A DNA stretch of 64,000 nt from Ilumatobacter sp. (GCF_030065885.1 NZ_JASJCS010000009.1:35308-99307); one strand, 5' to 3'. Shown: positions 17,075-25,243, counted from the stretch's first letter. Notes: generated by a model not told the origin, from the sequence alone. A program made the numbers and translations.

Positions 17075-18946
17075 ATGCATGAGCACGTGCCGGCGAGGCC
17101 GGCTGATGGTTCTCCACTCCAGCGGCTCGACCAGACCGCTGCGCCGCCATCCAACGTCGGCGCTGCGCTCCTCGCCCTCCAACGTTCGGCCGGCAACGCC
17201 GCGGTGGCGCGACTGGTCTCGCACGGGCAGCACCGCGCCCAGCGCCTCATGTCCGACCCACTGGAGTTGGAGGCCGCCGACGATCTCACCGCGAGCTTCG
17301 ACCCGGACACGAACGAGGTGCGATTCGGTGGCCGCGACGCACCCGACTACTGCCGCGCGCAGCTGGGCTTCGTCCCGACCGGGAGCACCGTCGCCGTGTC
17401 GCGGCTGCCGCCCGACGTGGTGAGCGTGGTCGCGGCTGCGTTCCCCGACATGGCGAACCTGGGCGACGCACCCACGGCCCTCGGTGCGGGCGTGTACGCG
17501 ATCGTCGACGCGTCGACCGGCGTGGTGCGCTACTCCGGCCCAGGTGCGCCGGGCTACCTCATCGAAGGGATCGGTTTCGTTCCCTCGCAGTTGGTCATGC
17601 AGATCGCCGACCTCCCGGATGCCCTGCGCGACGATCTTCGCGGTACCCCTGGCTTCGGCCTCGAGGGCGAGGCCGACGCGGGATCCGAGCGAGAAGTTGC
17701 GTCGACCGGGGACCCCGACCTCGACCGGCTGCGTGCGGCGCGACGCCAGCTGCAGAACGCTTCAATCGACTGGCGACGGCGGTCGGAGACGCTCTGGAAC
17801 GAAGGGAGTGCCGCCGCAGCACGGCTGGTCGATGCGTGCCTCGACGTGATCGGCCAGCTGCGCGTGCTCGCCACCACCGAGATCGGCACTGAGCTCGAGG
17901 AGTTCTCGGGAAGCCTCAGGCGGAACGTCGGCTGGGCCGCCGCGAGCACGGCTGTGGGTGCGATGCCGCCCCCTGGGTTCGGCATCGTTGCCGGTTTCGG
18001 CGTCAGTCTCCTGGGGGCTGAGCTCGGGCGCGATGAGCTCAGTTCACAGGTCAGAGCTGCACGCGAATCGGTCGGACGACTGGTCGAGCGCTCCGGTCGC
18101 GGAGACGCGTCGGTCATACATCGGTACTTCGATGCCCACGCCACCGTCCTGGACGACGTCCACTGCGGCGTCGCCGAGATCCACGGTAGTTTCGCCGGCC
18201 GACCGGGCACGTTGCCCGGCGAACAGACGATGTCCATCTTCGCGAGCCAACTTGCGGGAGCGAACAGGACCGAGGAGGACTTCTCGAGGGAGAACCCGCC
18301 CGAGGAGAGCAGAGCGGCAGTCGCCGAGACCGAGGAGGCGCTGGGCCCGGCGCAGTTGTACACGATACGTCGCCAGCGACTCGCCGACGTCGTGGCCGGA
18401 CTCGATGAGCGGGTCGCGGCGGTGAGGGCCGCCTCCGACCGGGTCGTCGCCGGGGTGCGGGCCGAGTTCCTTCGATGGGGCATGGGCCACGGGTTCGGCG
18501 CCATTCTCCTCGAGGGGACAGCGTCGTGGTCCGGCCGTCCGCGAGTCTCCGTCTGGGTCACGACGCAGCTCCGGCCGACACGGTTCCACCGACAAAGCCA
18601 GGCCTGGCTCGACAGGATCGGTGCAATGACGTGGGACGAGATGCGCGAGTTGCGCATTCCCGTCTACGTGTCGGTCAACTACCCGAACGGGCCGGCGTTC
18701 TCGGTGCGACAGAGTCGGAACGGTGGTCGTGAGGTGGCGATCTCGCCTGCGAATCCCACGTGGCTGGTCCCGGACGTCCTCAGGAGCGCGCTCGCCGACG
18801 CCCCGCTCGTCGGCAGGTACACGATCCGTCCACCATCCGAGGAAGCAGAAACGTCCAGCTCGCAGGCGGGTGAGGAGCCGATGTCCGTACTCCCGACGAG
18901 CGAATCGGGGCAAACAACGTTTCCCGAGCAGGAGTTCGCCTGGTGA
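17075..18946 (+). CDS. Large protein with eCIS-cargo-type N-terminal motif, function unknown
   Basis: About 623 residues. Near residue 33 it carries ALLALQRSAGNAAVARLV, the short helix found at the N terminus of many proteins (often DUF4157) linked to extracellular contractile injection systems in actinobacteria. A two-copy repeat of about 50 residues follows (EVRFGGRDAPDYCRAQLGFV and VVRYSGPGAPGYLIEGIGFV), then an Ala/Arg-rich helical middle with one Gly-rich hydrophobic stretch (AAASTAVGAMPPPGFGIVAG) and a C-terminal beta-rich domain ending FPEQEFAW. I recognise no catalytic motif. The start is uncertain (17045, 17069 and 17075 are in frame, without a clear ribosome site). Codon bias is a little weaker than in its neighbours, compatible with transfer. 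No tail, sheath or AAA genes lie nearby. Confidence 0.7.
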   Translation: MHEHVPARPADGSPLQRLDQTAAPPSNVGAALLALQRSAGNAAVARLVSHGQHRAQRLMSDPLELEAADDLTASFDPDTNEVRFGGRDAPDYCRAQLGFVPTGSTVAVSRLPPDVVSVVAAAFPDMANLGDAPTALGAGVYAIVDASTGVVRYSGPGAPGYLIEGIGFVPSQLVMQIADLPDALRDDLRGTPGFGLEGEADAGSEREVASTGDPDLDRLRAARRQLQNASIDWRRRSETLWNEGSAAAARLVDACLDVIGQLRVLATTEIGTELEEFSGSLRRNVGWAAASTAVGAMPPPGFGIVAGFGVSLLGAELGRDELSSQVRAARESVGRLVERSGRGDASVIHRYFDAHATVLDDVHCGVAEIHGSFAGRPGTLPGEQTMSIFASQLAGANRTEEDFSRENPPEESRAAVAETEEALGPAQLYTIRRQRLADVVAGLDERVAAVRAASDRVVAGVRAEFLRWGMGHGFGAILLEGTASWSGRPRVSVWVTTQLRPTRFHRQSQAWLDRIGAMTWDEMRELRIPVYVSVNYPNGPAFSVRQSRNGGREVAISPANPTWLVPDVLRSALADAPLVGRYTIRPPSEEAETSSSQAGEEPMSVLPTSESGQTTFPEQEFAW

Positions 18947-18980
18947 CCGGGTCAGCCCACGCCCCTGATGCTCAGGGTTC

Positions 18981-19721
18981 GTGGTGACCGCGTTCGTCAC
19001 CGGAGCCGGCGGGGCGCTGGGTGGCGCGATCGCGGAGCGGCTCGGCGCCGACGGTCTGGCGGTGGCCGTGGTGGACATCGATGGACCCTCCGCCGAGGCG
19101 ACCGCAGGGCCCATCCTCGAGGCGGGAGGGCGGGCAACGGCGATCGCGTGCGATCTGCGCGACGCCGCAGCGATCGAGCGGGCGTTCGCCGCTGCCGAGC
19201 AACGGTTGGGTCCAGTGACGGCGTTGGTCAACAACGCGGCGGTGTTCCCGTCGGGGCCCTTCACCGAGGTGACCCTCGAGACCCTCGACGACACGCTGGC
19301 CGTCAACCAGCGGGCGTACTTCCTGACTGCACAGATGGCCGCTCGCTCGATGATCAATTCGGGCGGCGGCGTGATCGTCAACGTCGCCTCCATCGTGTGG
19401 CACGGCCGGTGGGAGAACATGGCCCCGTACGTGACGTCGAAGGGCGGCGTCGTCGCGTTGACCCGTGCGCTCGCCCGCGAGCTGGGTCCGCACGACATCC
19501 GCGTGAACGCCGTCGCGCCCGGTGCGTTCCCGACGGCTGCCGAGGCCGCCCAGCACCCCGATCTGGAGGCCTACGAACGCGAGATCCTGAACGCCCAGGC
19601 GATCAAGCGGCGCGGGCGCGTCGATGACGTGGCGTCGCTCGTGTCGTTCCTGTGCGGCGACGAATCGTCGTTCATCACCGGCCAGACGATCAACGTCGAC
19701 GGCGGCTGGGTCATGACGTGA
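18981..19721 (+). CDS. Short-chain dehydrogenase/reductase (FabG-like)
   Basis: A 246-residue classical SDR. The Rossmann nucleotide loop is TGAGGALGGA (residues 7-16), then VDID at the end of beta-2 (an acidic residue suggests NAD over NADP), VNNAAV near 83-88, and the catalytic tetrad Asn110, Ser137 (NVASIVW), Tyr150 and Lys154 (YVTSK). The C terminus ITGQTINVDGGWVM is typical of FabG-like oxidoreductases. The substrate cannot be read from sequence. GTG 18981 is used, though GTG 18984 is equally possible. It follows the eCIS-like gene by 34 nt and is convergent with the TIR gene. Confidence 0.92.
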   Translation: MVTAFVTGAGGALGGAIAERLGADGLAVAVVDIDGPSAEATAGPILEAGGRATAIACDLRDAAAIERAFAAAEQRLGPVTALVNNAAVFPSGPFTEVTLETLDDTLAVNQRAYFLTAQMAARSMINSGGGVIVNVASIVWHGRWENMAPYVTSKGGVVALTRALARELGPHDIRVNAVAPGAFPTAAEAAQHPDLEAYEREILNAQAIKRRGRVDDVASLVSFLCGDESSFITGQTINVDGGWVMT

Positions 19722-19738
19722 CGCTCGACGTCGCCTGA

Positions 19739-20557
19739 TCAGCCGTCGTCGGAGGGCATCTCGGCACCCACATCCGGCTCGCCGCACATGCCGGGCCGTG
19801 GCTCGGTGCGGCCGCCGCACGTCTCGGCGAACGCCCGGTACTCCGAATCGGGCGGCGAATCGTGGAACAGCTCGTCACAGGCAACGCCGCCCTCGCCCGC
19901 GCAGCGGTCCCAGAGCTCGTCGAGATGGGACCGTTCCCCGTTGTCGACGGGGCCCGGCACCGGACTCGGATCGTCTCGCCAGGGGCCGAGGTAGTAGCCG
20001 GCGACCCCGCCGCCGATCAGCACGAGCACGAGGAGGCCCACGCCGACGAGCCGACCGCCACCACGCTGCTCGACGTGGGCTCGACGTCGCGGCTCTTCGG
20101 AGATGGCGCGCATCAGCGTGTCCATGTCCCGGTGGAAGTGCTCTTCGCCGCGAACGACGATCGCCTGGCGCCGGGTCAGGTCCTGGAGGTCGCCCGGCAG
20201 TTCCGACGCCGCCGGCATGGCCGCACCGCCGATGAGAACCGGTAGCACCTTCGTCCTCGGATGGTTCGCGAGTGCAGCCGCCACCTCGCGCCGCAGCTCG
20301 TCGGACGGATCGTCGAGTCGAGGCCGCCCCGTGGTGGGGTCGGCTGCCGTGCGCCACGACGGCCCGATGACCACCAGCAGGGTGTCGGTCGCGCGCATCG
20401 CTTCGTCGACGGCGTCGACCCACCTCGTGCCCGGCGCGATCTTCTCGACGTCCTTGAACACCCGCTTGGCGCCGTAGCGGTCGGCCAGCACGTCGTAGAT
20501 GCGGCCGGCGGCGTACTCGCTGTCGGTGCGCCGATAGCTGATGAAGATCACACCCAC
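19739..20557 (-). CDS. TIR-domain membrane protein
   Basis: A 272-residue protein with a cytoplasmic TIR domain (about 1-140; VIFISYRRTDSEYAAGRIYDVL, then RVFKDVEKIAPGTRW and LLVVIGPSW), one transmembrane helix (VGVGLLVLVLIGGGVAGYYL, about 176-195), and an extracytoplasmic Cys-containing tail (ELWDRCAGEGGVACDELFHD). The tail resembles a module seen beside many actinobacterial sensor-like proteins. TIR domains bind or hydrolyse NAD; an acidic residue in DDPSDELRREV could be the catalytic Glu, but this is uncertain. GTG 20557 is chosen because GGAGG lies 7 nt before it; a GTG at 20575 is in frame. A defence role is possible, but no partner genes are adjacent. Confidence 0.85.
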   Translation of the reverse strand: MGVIFISYRRTDSEYAAGRIYDVLADRYGAKRVFKDVEKIAPGTRWVDAVDEAMRATDTLLVVIGPSWRTAADPTTGRPRLDDPSDELRREVAAALANHPRTKVLPVLIGGAAMPAASELPGDLQDLTRRQAIVVRGEEHFHRDMDTLMRAISEEPRRRAHVEQRGGGRLVGVGLLVLVLIGGGVAGYYLGPWRDDPSPVPGPVDNGERSHLDELWDRCAGEGGVACDELFHDSPPDSEYRAFAETCGGRTEPRPGMCGEPDVGAEMPSDDG

Positions 20558-20791
20558 GATGCGTCCTCCATTCACGAGGCGACGAGGACCCTCACCTCCC
20601 CTTCAGCGTCGCGCCGCCCACAGAGGAGGCCTAGAGACGAAGGGCCTACGGCCCCGCCGGACCCCTGCAGCCCCGTCACCTGGTCGGCGCCTGACCAGCA
20701 CCCTCCCGGCCGGGCAACGTCCGAAGTGCGGGCACGGCCACCAGGCGCATGGCTCGACTCCACGGGCTCGACGACCTGTCGCTGCGAACGG
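20558..20791. other. Non-coding spacer between the TIR gene and the permease gene
   Basis: This stretch of about 230 bp has no ORF with believable codon use. A small inverted repeat, CTGGTC/GACCAG, around 20680-20700 is the only structure seen. It probably holds the TIR gene promoter. Confidence 0.5.
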
Positions 20792-21880
20792 CTACGGCAC
20801 CCTGAGCTCGCGCAGCGGATCGCCGCCCACCGCCAACAGGGCCGGGACGAGACCGCCGACCGCTGCACCGCAGAGCAGCATCGCCGTGGCGCCCGCGACG
20901 TACTGCCCGTCCGGGACGGCTGCGTCCTGAGCGATCGCCAAGCCGACCGACGCGGCGACGGCGATCAAGATCGAGATCGTCATCGCGATGCACGCCTGTG
21001 CCGTGACGAGCCCCCCGACGTACAGCCCGCTCGCCCCCAGGGCTCGACGCCTGCCGTAGTCGCGTCGGCGCTGCACCACGACTGCGCTGAACAGGAGCAC
21101 GACGAGACCCGTGATGCCGCCTGCAGTCAGCAGCGACAACCTCGCTGCCGACCTCGCGGCCTCGTTGGCGACGTCGACCGAGAGTTCGATCTGTTCGATG
21201 CGGGATTCGACACTGAGCTTGGCTCGATCCTCGATGCTGAAGAACCCGAGCGCGGTCTCGAGCGCCCAACTCACGTCGGTGGGCTCCTCGACCACGATGA
21301 CCAGCTCCTTGAACTCGAGATCGTCCTGGGCGCTCGGACACGCCGGTTGGAGCACCGACTGATCGAGGAACGAGAGCGATTCCGGCACGGGTCGGGCTCC
21401 GGCGATGGAGATCGGCACACCTTGGGCTCTCAGCTGCCCGACGCCGTCAGCCAGTCCGAGGCGACGGGCGCCGGCCACCGATGCGAGCGCAGCATCGCAG
21501 TGATACGTCCCGCTCCCGAAGACCGCGGACAGATCGCTCACCCTCCACAGAACTGCGGACCGAGACCGACCGAGACGCTCGTGGGTCGCGTCGACGGGCT
21601 GGCTCAAGGCGAACGACGCGTGCACGTCGGCGAAGCTGGCCATGGCGCGGGGAAGCTGCGGTGCGATCGAGACCTCGGATTGATGGGCCTTGATGCGCAG
21701 CAGCGTCGCGGTCGGTGATGCGAGCACCTCGTCGAGCCGATCGCGTGATTCGGAGGATTCCCGGTCGAGCGAGAACATGAACGTCGTCAGGCCGGCGAGC
21801 ACCAGCACGATCAAGAGCGTCCGGAGCCGCTGGGCGATCAGGTCCACCACCGCTTCGCCCGCGAGCCTCACCGGTTTCAC
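20792..21880 (-). CDS. FtsX-type ABC transporter permease of the peptide-linked unit
   Basis: A 362-residue membrane protein with MacB/FtsX topology: an N-terminal anchor (RLRTLLIVLVLAGLTTFMF, about 18-36), an extracytoplasmic domain with two Cys residues (about 40-250), and three C-terminal transmembrane segments (about 255-360) with the RRRDYGRRRALGASGLYV loop typical of FtsX permeases. It overlaps the ATPase gene upstream by 4 nt (ATGA), so the two are translationally coupled. It is the last gene of a five-gene minus-strand unit. The predicted role is to work with the adaptor and ATPase in exporting, or protecting against, the secreted peptide encoded at 24033-24329. Confidence 0.85.
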   Translation of the reverse strand: MKPVRLAGEAVVDLIAQRLRTLLIVLVLAGLTTFMFSLDRESSESRDRLDEVLASPTATLLRIKAHQSEVSIAPQLPRAMASFADVHASFALSQPVDATHERLGRSRSAVLWRVSDLSAVFGSGTYHCDAALASVAGARRLGLADGVGQLRAQGVPISIAGARPVPESLSFLDQSVLQPACPSAQDDLEFKELVIVVEEPTDVSWALETALGFFSIEDRAKLSVESRIEQIELSVDVANEAARSAARLSLLTAGGITGLVVLLFSAVVVQRRRDYGRRRALGASGLYVGGLVTAQACIAMTISILIAVAASVGLAIAQDAAVPDGQYVAGATAMLLCGAAVGGLVPALLAVGGDPLRELRVP

Positions 21881-22521
21881 AACCGGACCTCACGGTCGAC
21901 GTTCGCGACGACGTTCGGATCGTGAGTCGCGAAGACCACGCACGCGTTGGCTGCTCGTGCGTAGCTCCGGAGGGCGTCGATCACCAGTCGGCCTGACTCG
22001 AGGTCGAGGTTCCCGGTGGGCTCGTCAGCGAGCACGATGCGTGGACCACCGACCAGGGCTCGCGCCACTGCGACGCGTTGCGCTTGTCCACCCGACATCT
22101 GGCCGGGCCTGACGTTCGCGAGATGCCCGACGCCGAGCGAGGCCAGGAGATCGCGAGCCGTCTGCCGCAGCTGGCGACGACTGCGCCGTCGGTACAACCC
22201 GACCTCGGTCACGCTGGTGATCACTCGGCGAGAGGGATCGAGCAGCGCGTCCTGGAACACGAAGCCGCAGTGCGCGGCGCGGATGGCGGCACGGTGCCGT
22301 TCCGATGCTGACGCGATGTCGACGCCGCCGATCCAGATCGAGCCGCCGCGCGGCCGCAGCAGACCTCCGATCGCATAGAGCAGCGACGACTTCCCGCGTC
22401 CCGACGGACCGGTGACGGCGACCAGTTCAGTCGGCTCGAGGTCGAGGTCGAAGTCGACGAGCACGTCCGGGTTGCGTCGGTACCCGACGTGGAGGTGCCG
22501 GATCTGGGCGATCGTCGTCAC
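21877..22521 (-). CDS. ABC transporter ATP-binding protein of the peptide-linked unit
   Basis: A 214-residue MacB/LolD-type ATPase. Walker A is GPSGRGKSS near residues 38-46, the signature MSGGQAQRVAVARALVGG near 142-160, and Walker B IVLADEPTGNLD near 162-173, with the switch His in FATHDPN. The Walker A loop has Arg where Ser or Gly is usual (SGRGKS), which is still compatible with function. It overlaps the permease by 4 nt downstream and the adaptor gene by 4 nt upstream, so all three subunits are made in stoichiometry. Confidence 0.93.
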   Translation of the reverse strand: MTTIAQIRHLHVGYRRNPDVLVDFDLDLEPTELVAVTGPSGRGKSSLLYAIGGLLRPRGGSIWIGGVDIASASERHRAAIRAAHCGFVFQDALLDPSRRVITSVTEVGLYRRRSRRQLRQTARDLLASLGVGHLANVRPGQMSGGQAQRVAVARALVGGPRIVLADEPTGNLDLESGRLVIDALRSYARAANACVVFATHDPNVVANVDREVRL

Positions 22522-23546
22522 GGCGTGGGCACCCGGACCGTCTCGCCGGCGTCGATCCCATCGACGAGAGCGAGACCGTCCGCCGAAGCCCGCACGGTGA
22601 CGGCTCGTCGCGATCCGTCGGCCATCACGACGTGGGTGTCGCCCTGTGCGTCCGCGCCCAATGCGAGTTCGGGGACCGCGGGCCCCGTCACCTCAGGGAG
22701 CAGCACGATCTCGGCCGGTTCCGTCCGGACGACATCGGTGACGATGCATGTGCGAGTCGTCCCGCACGAGAAGGGGGACGCATCGACCTCGATCGTCAAC
22801 CCGCCGTCGGGTTGCGTACGTGGCCCGCTCGTGACCGACGACCGGATGCCGTCACCGATGACCACTTCGTCGCCGACCTCGACTTCGCTCGCTGCAGCAG
22901 GGAGGAGCGGTATCGCGATCCTCGGAGTGTCTCGAATCGTCGAAACAGCCGGTTGCGGCAGGACGGCACCGAGGCGCAAATCGTCGGACGGCTGAACGCG
23001 CGTCGGCAGCGGCTCGACAAAGACAATCCAGCCAAGTGGGAGATCGGCAATCTTGCCGATTCCCCTGACGGCGTTCCAGTCCCGCACCGCCCGTTCCGTC
23101 TCGCGGCCGTACTCTCCGTCGACCGTCAGGTCGAAGCCGATGCTCGCCAAGTACCGCTGCAGTTGTGCGACATCGTCGCCGGCGACTCCCCGGCGAAGAT
23201 CGCGGAAGGCCGGCGTGGCACCGGCGATCACCACGACCGGGACCCCGTCGACGTGGAGCAGTATGTCCCCGTCGTCGATGACGCCGTCATCGACGGGCAT
23301 CTTGGTCACACGCCCGTCGATGGGGACGTCGATGTCCGATTCGGTCGGCCACTCGATGGTCGCGATGCCCGAGATCGTCCGGCCGAGGGTCGCCTCCTCG
23401 ACGACGAAGACCGAGTAGTCGATGCGGTCATCGACGGCGGCAGTCGGTGGTCTCGACGTGTCGACCCCCCAGAAGAACCCGGCCACCAGCGCAGCGACCA
23501 CGATGACGACGAGTAGCGACGTGCCGGTGAATCTCAGCGTTCGCAT
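22518..23546 (-). CDS. Peptidoglycan-binding periplasmic adaptor-like protein
   Basis: A 342-residue protein with an N-terminal membrane anchor (SLLVVIVVAALVAGFFWGV, about 10-28), then a beta-rich segment, and a PG_binding_1 domain near residues 115-155 (LRRGVAGDDVAQLQRYLASI, GFDLTVDGEYGRETERAVRDW). The C-terminal half is beta-barrel-like (EVGDEVVIGDG and HVVMADGSRRAVTV), as in HlyD/MacA-type adaptors. Actinobacterial ABC exporters with FtsX permeases often have such peptidoglycan-binding adaptors in place of MacA. It overlaps the ATPase by 4 nt and the lipoprotein gene by 13 nt. Confidence 0.85.
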   Translation of the reverse strand: MRTLRFTGTSLLVVIVVAALVAGFFWGVDTSRPPTAAVDDRIDYSVFVVEEATLGRTISGIATIEWPTESDIDVPIDGRVTKMPVDDGVIDDGDILLHVDGVPVVVIAGATPAFRDLRRGVAGDDVAQLQRYLASIGFDLTVDGEYGRETERAVRDWNAVRGIGKIADLPLGWIVFVEPLPTRVQPSDDLRLGAVLPQPAVSTIRDTPRIAIPLLPAAASEVEVGDEVVIGDGIRSSVTSGPRTQPDGGLTIEVDASPFSCGTTRTCIVTDVVRTEPAEIVLLPEVTGPAVPELALGADAQGDTHVVMADGSRRAVTVRASADGLALVDGIDAGETVRVPTP

Positions 23547-24022
23547 TGGGCGAAGAGTGCGTCGAGTTCACTCGGAGATGCAGGCAATATGGCCGAGTTG
23601 TCGGGGAATCGGCCCTGAACGAAATCCTCGAAGGACGGGGTGACGATGTCGTACCCTTGGGCTCGAATGCAGTCATCGACCGCGACGAACATCCGATAGT
23701 CCTCTTCTGGAGTCACCCCGGACGGCCGGTCGAAGCCGGTCTCCGACAGACACTCGGCGAATCTGACGTCGTAGGCCGCTCGCAGCTCCGCCTGTTGATC
23801 GGGTGAGAGGCCATCTGGGCCGTACTCGACACCGATACCTCCATCGGGGAGCAGGTCGACGGCGTACCCATGCGACTCCAGACACGGCTTCATCAGGGCC
23901 GCGTACAGTTCTTCGCTCGGCGCCGTCAGTTCCGCGGCCCCGTCGTCTCCGGCGACGCCATCGTCACTCCCGCATCCCAGCATCAGGGCCATTGTGGCGA
24001 GAGAGACGATGGCTGCTCGCAC
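23534..24022 (-). CDS. Small lipoprotein of the peptide-linked unit
   Basis: A 162-residue protein starting VRAAIVSLATMALMLGCGSDDG: signal peptide and lipobox with the lipidated Cys at about residue 17. The mature part has several Cys residues (PCLESHGYAV, FAECLSETG, VDDCIRAQGYDI, LFAQCER) in helix-like spacing, a pattern seen in many small actinobacterial lipoproteins of unknown function. Its 3' end overlaps the adaptor gene and its start is only 10 nt downstream of the secreted-peptide stop, so it is part of the same operon. An immunity or chaperone role for the peptide is possible from position alone. Confidence 0.82.
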   Translation of the reverse strand: MRAAIVSLATMALMLGCGSDDGVAGDDGAAELTAPSEELYAALMKPCLESHGYAVDLLPDGGIGVEYGPDGLSPDQQAELRAAYDVRFAECLSETGFDRPSGVTPEEDYRMFVAVDDCIRAQGYDIVTPSFEDFVQGRFPDNSAILPASPSELDALFAQCER

Positions 24023-24032
24023 GTGATTCAGG

Positions 24033-24329
24033 CTAGCACCCGGTGTTGAGCGAGACGAGCTGACCGCTGGTCGAGTACCCGTAGTAGTCGAACGGCGTAT
24101 TACGAGAGCTCGTGCGCGTCGTCGTGCTGCTGTTCCACCATGACGTGCTGTAGTTGGTCCACGCGTGCGCGACGGCCCCGGAGGTCGTCCGAGTGGACAA
24201 GTAGACCCGGTAGCTGGCGCAGTACCCCACCGATCCTCCGCCGGACGCGTGTGCATCCACAACCGATGGCACGGCAGCCCCCACGGAGGCCGCGACCAGT
24301 GCCGTGGCAAGAATCTTCCTCAACTTCAT
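24033..24329 (-). CDS. Short secreted peptide, candidate bacteriocin-like factor
   Basis: 98 residues starting MKLRKILATALVAASVGAA, with predicted signal-peptidase cleavage after VVDA or nearby. The mature part of about 70 residues is Ser/Thr/Tyr/Trp-rich (WTNYSTSWWNSSTTTRTSS) with just two Cys, in GGSVGYCASY and at the very C terminus (LNTGC), so one disulfide could close most of the molecule. GGAGG lies 7 nt before the ATG. It heads an operon with a lipoprotein, adaptor, ABC ATPase and permease, an arrangement reminiscent of lactococcin-972-type bacteriocin loci, although I see no clear lactococcin-972 signature. Toxin function is inference. Confidence 0.75.
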   Translation of the reverse strand: MKLRKILATALVAASVGAAVPSVVDAHASGGGSVGYCASYRVYLSTRTTSGAVAHAWTNYSTSWWNSSTTTRTSSRNTPFDYYGYSTSGQLVSLNTGC

Positions 24330-24377
24330 CGGTGATCCTCCGTTCATCTCCTGGATGTTGTCGGCCCGCTTCTGCTC

Positions 24378-24414
24378 ATCATCCGCAATCATTTCGACCA
24401 AGTCAATTAATTGA
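24378..24414 (-). promoter_or_regulatory. Promoter and palindrome upstream of the secreted-peptide operon
   Basis: On the minus strand, TTGACT (24401-24406) and GATGAT (24378-24383) are separated by exactly 17 bp, a good sigma-70-type promoter. The -35 box overlaps a perfect 12-bp palindrome TCAATTAATTGA (24403-24414), a plausible operator. Confidence 0.6.
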
Positions 24415-24799
24415 TCACGGCTTGTTCTCGCGGGCGATATATTTTTTCAGATACCGCCATCTCGTCAGGCGAACGCCGCTGCCGCCACCAGAACAGGAGT
24501 CGACCCACGCTCGTGGCCGGGCGCCCTGCCGCTCGACATTCTGCGGTTCGGATCGCTTCGATATTGCAGCCGCGATATCGAACCCGGCTTCGACGCTCGG
24601 GCCGGCACGACCTCGCCGTTCGATCACGACACTCGTCCGCCGCGGGTGTGGTCCCACCTCGCAGGACGCGCGCGGGCCACACGTGCGCATCTGCGTCGTC
24701 CCAGACCCGAGGGCCGGGTCGTCACGCTGGCAGCGGCGCACGCCACGTCATATGGTGGAAGTGGGCACGAGAGTGTGCCCACGACGAAAGGGGTCGGCC
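24415..24799. other. Non-coding, partly AT-rich spacer with an inverted repeat
   Basis: This stretch of 385 bp has frames open on both strands but none with plausible codon use or a start site. The first 50 bp are unusually AT-rich for this genome (an ATATATTTTTT run near 24441-24451). A perfect 8-bp inverted repeat TTCGATAT/ATATCGAA lies at 24557-24564 and 24575-24582. It may be remnant DNA at the edge of an acquired segment, or a promoter region for both flanking operons. Confidence 0.5.
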
Positions 24800-25243
24800 G
24801 TGGTCATGATGACAGCGCCGGTGCAGGCACTCCTCGGGTCCGATGCGGTCGCGCACGTGTGGACCAGGAACCCGGACGGCTCGCCGCAGGTCTCCGTGGT
24901 GTGGTTCATCGCACACGGCGACGAGATCCTGTTCGGGACCGACGCCAACAGCCAGAAGGCGAGGAACCTCGCCCGCGACCCGCACATCGTGCTCTCGGTC
25001 GAGGACACCGAACGCAACGAACGCGGGTTCCAGCAGCACATGATCATCCGCGGCACGGCGGCCATCGAACCCGGTCCGGCGCCGCAGCTGATGGACGACA
25101 TGGCCATGAAGTACCTCGGGCTGAGCCGGCACCCGCTCGCACTCCGCGACTCCCCGACGGCCGTCGTCGTGCGGGTCACGGTCGACCGCGTCAGCGGTGA
25201 GGGCCCGTGGGTCGAGACGGCCGGCGCCGGCCACCAGGTCTGA
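24800..25243 (+). CDS. PPOX-class F420/FMN-binding split-barrel protein
   Basis: A 147-residue pyridoxamine-5'-phosphate-oxidase-like protein. The pattern TRNPDGSPQVSVVWFIAHGDEILFGT followed by KARNLARDPHIVLSVED is that of the actinobacterial PPOX families, which bind F420 or FMN as dimers and reduce diverse substrates. Cofactor and substrate are not resolved by sequence. GTG 24800 is used because AAGGGG lies 6 nt upstream; ATG 24806 or 24809 is also possible. It lies 88 nt before the enoyl-CoA hydratase gene on the same strand. Confidence 0.88.
   Translation: MVMMTAPVQALLGSDAVAHVWTRNPDGSPQVSVVWFIAHGDEILFGTDANSQKARNLARDPHIVLSVEDTERNERGFQQHMIIRGTAAIEPGPAPQLMDDMAMKYLGLSRHPLALRDSPTAVVVRVTVDRVSGEGPWVETAGAGHQV

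Noticed and set aside
20572..20868. Minus-strand ORF between the TIR gene and the permease
   Set aside because: The translation is Ser/Arg/Cys-rich without a family and overlaps the 3' end of the permease gene; it is likely non-coding.
24033..24329. Calling the secreted peptide a lactococcin-972 family member
   Set aside because: The gene context is similar, but the mature sequence lacks the family's recognisable N-terminal and central pattern as I know it; I kept it as unclassified.
24407..24809. Small ORFs on both strands in the AT-rich spacer
   Set aside because: There is no ribosome-binding site, no family, Arg/Ser-rich translation typical of wrong frames, and they overlap promoters of flanking genes.
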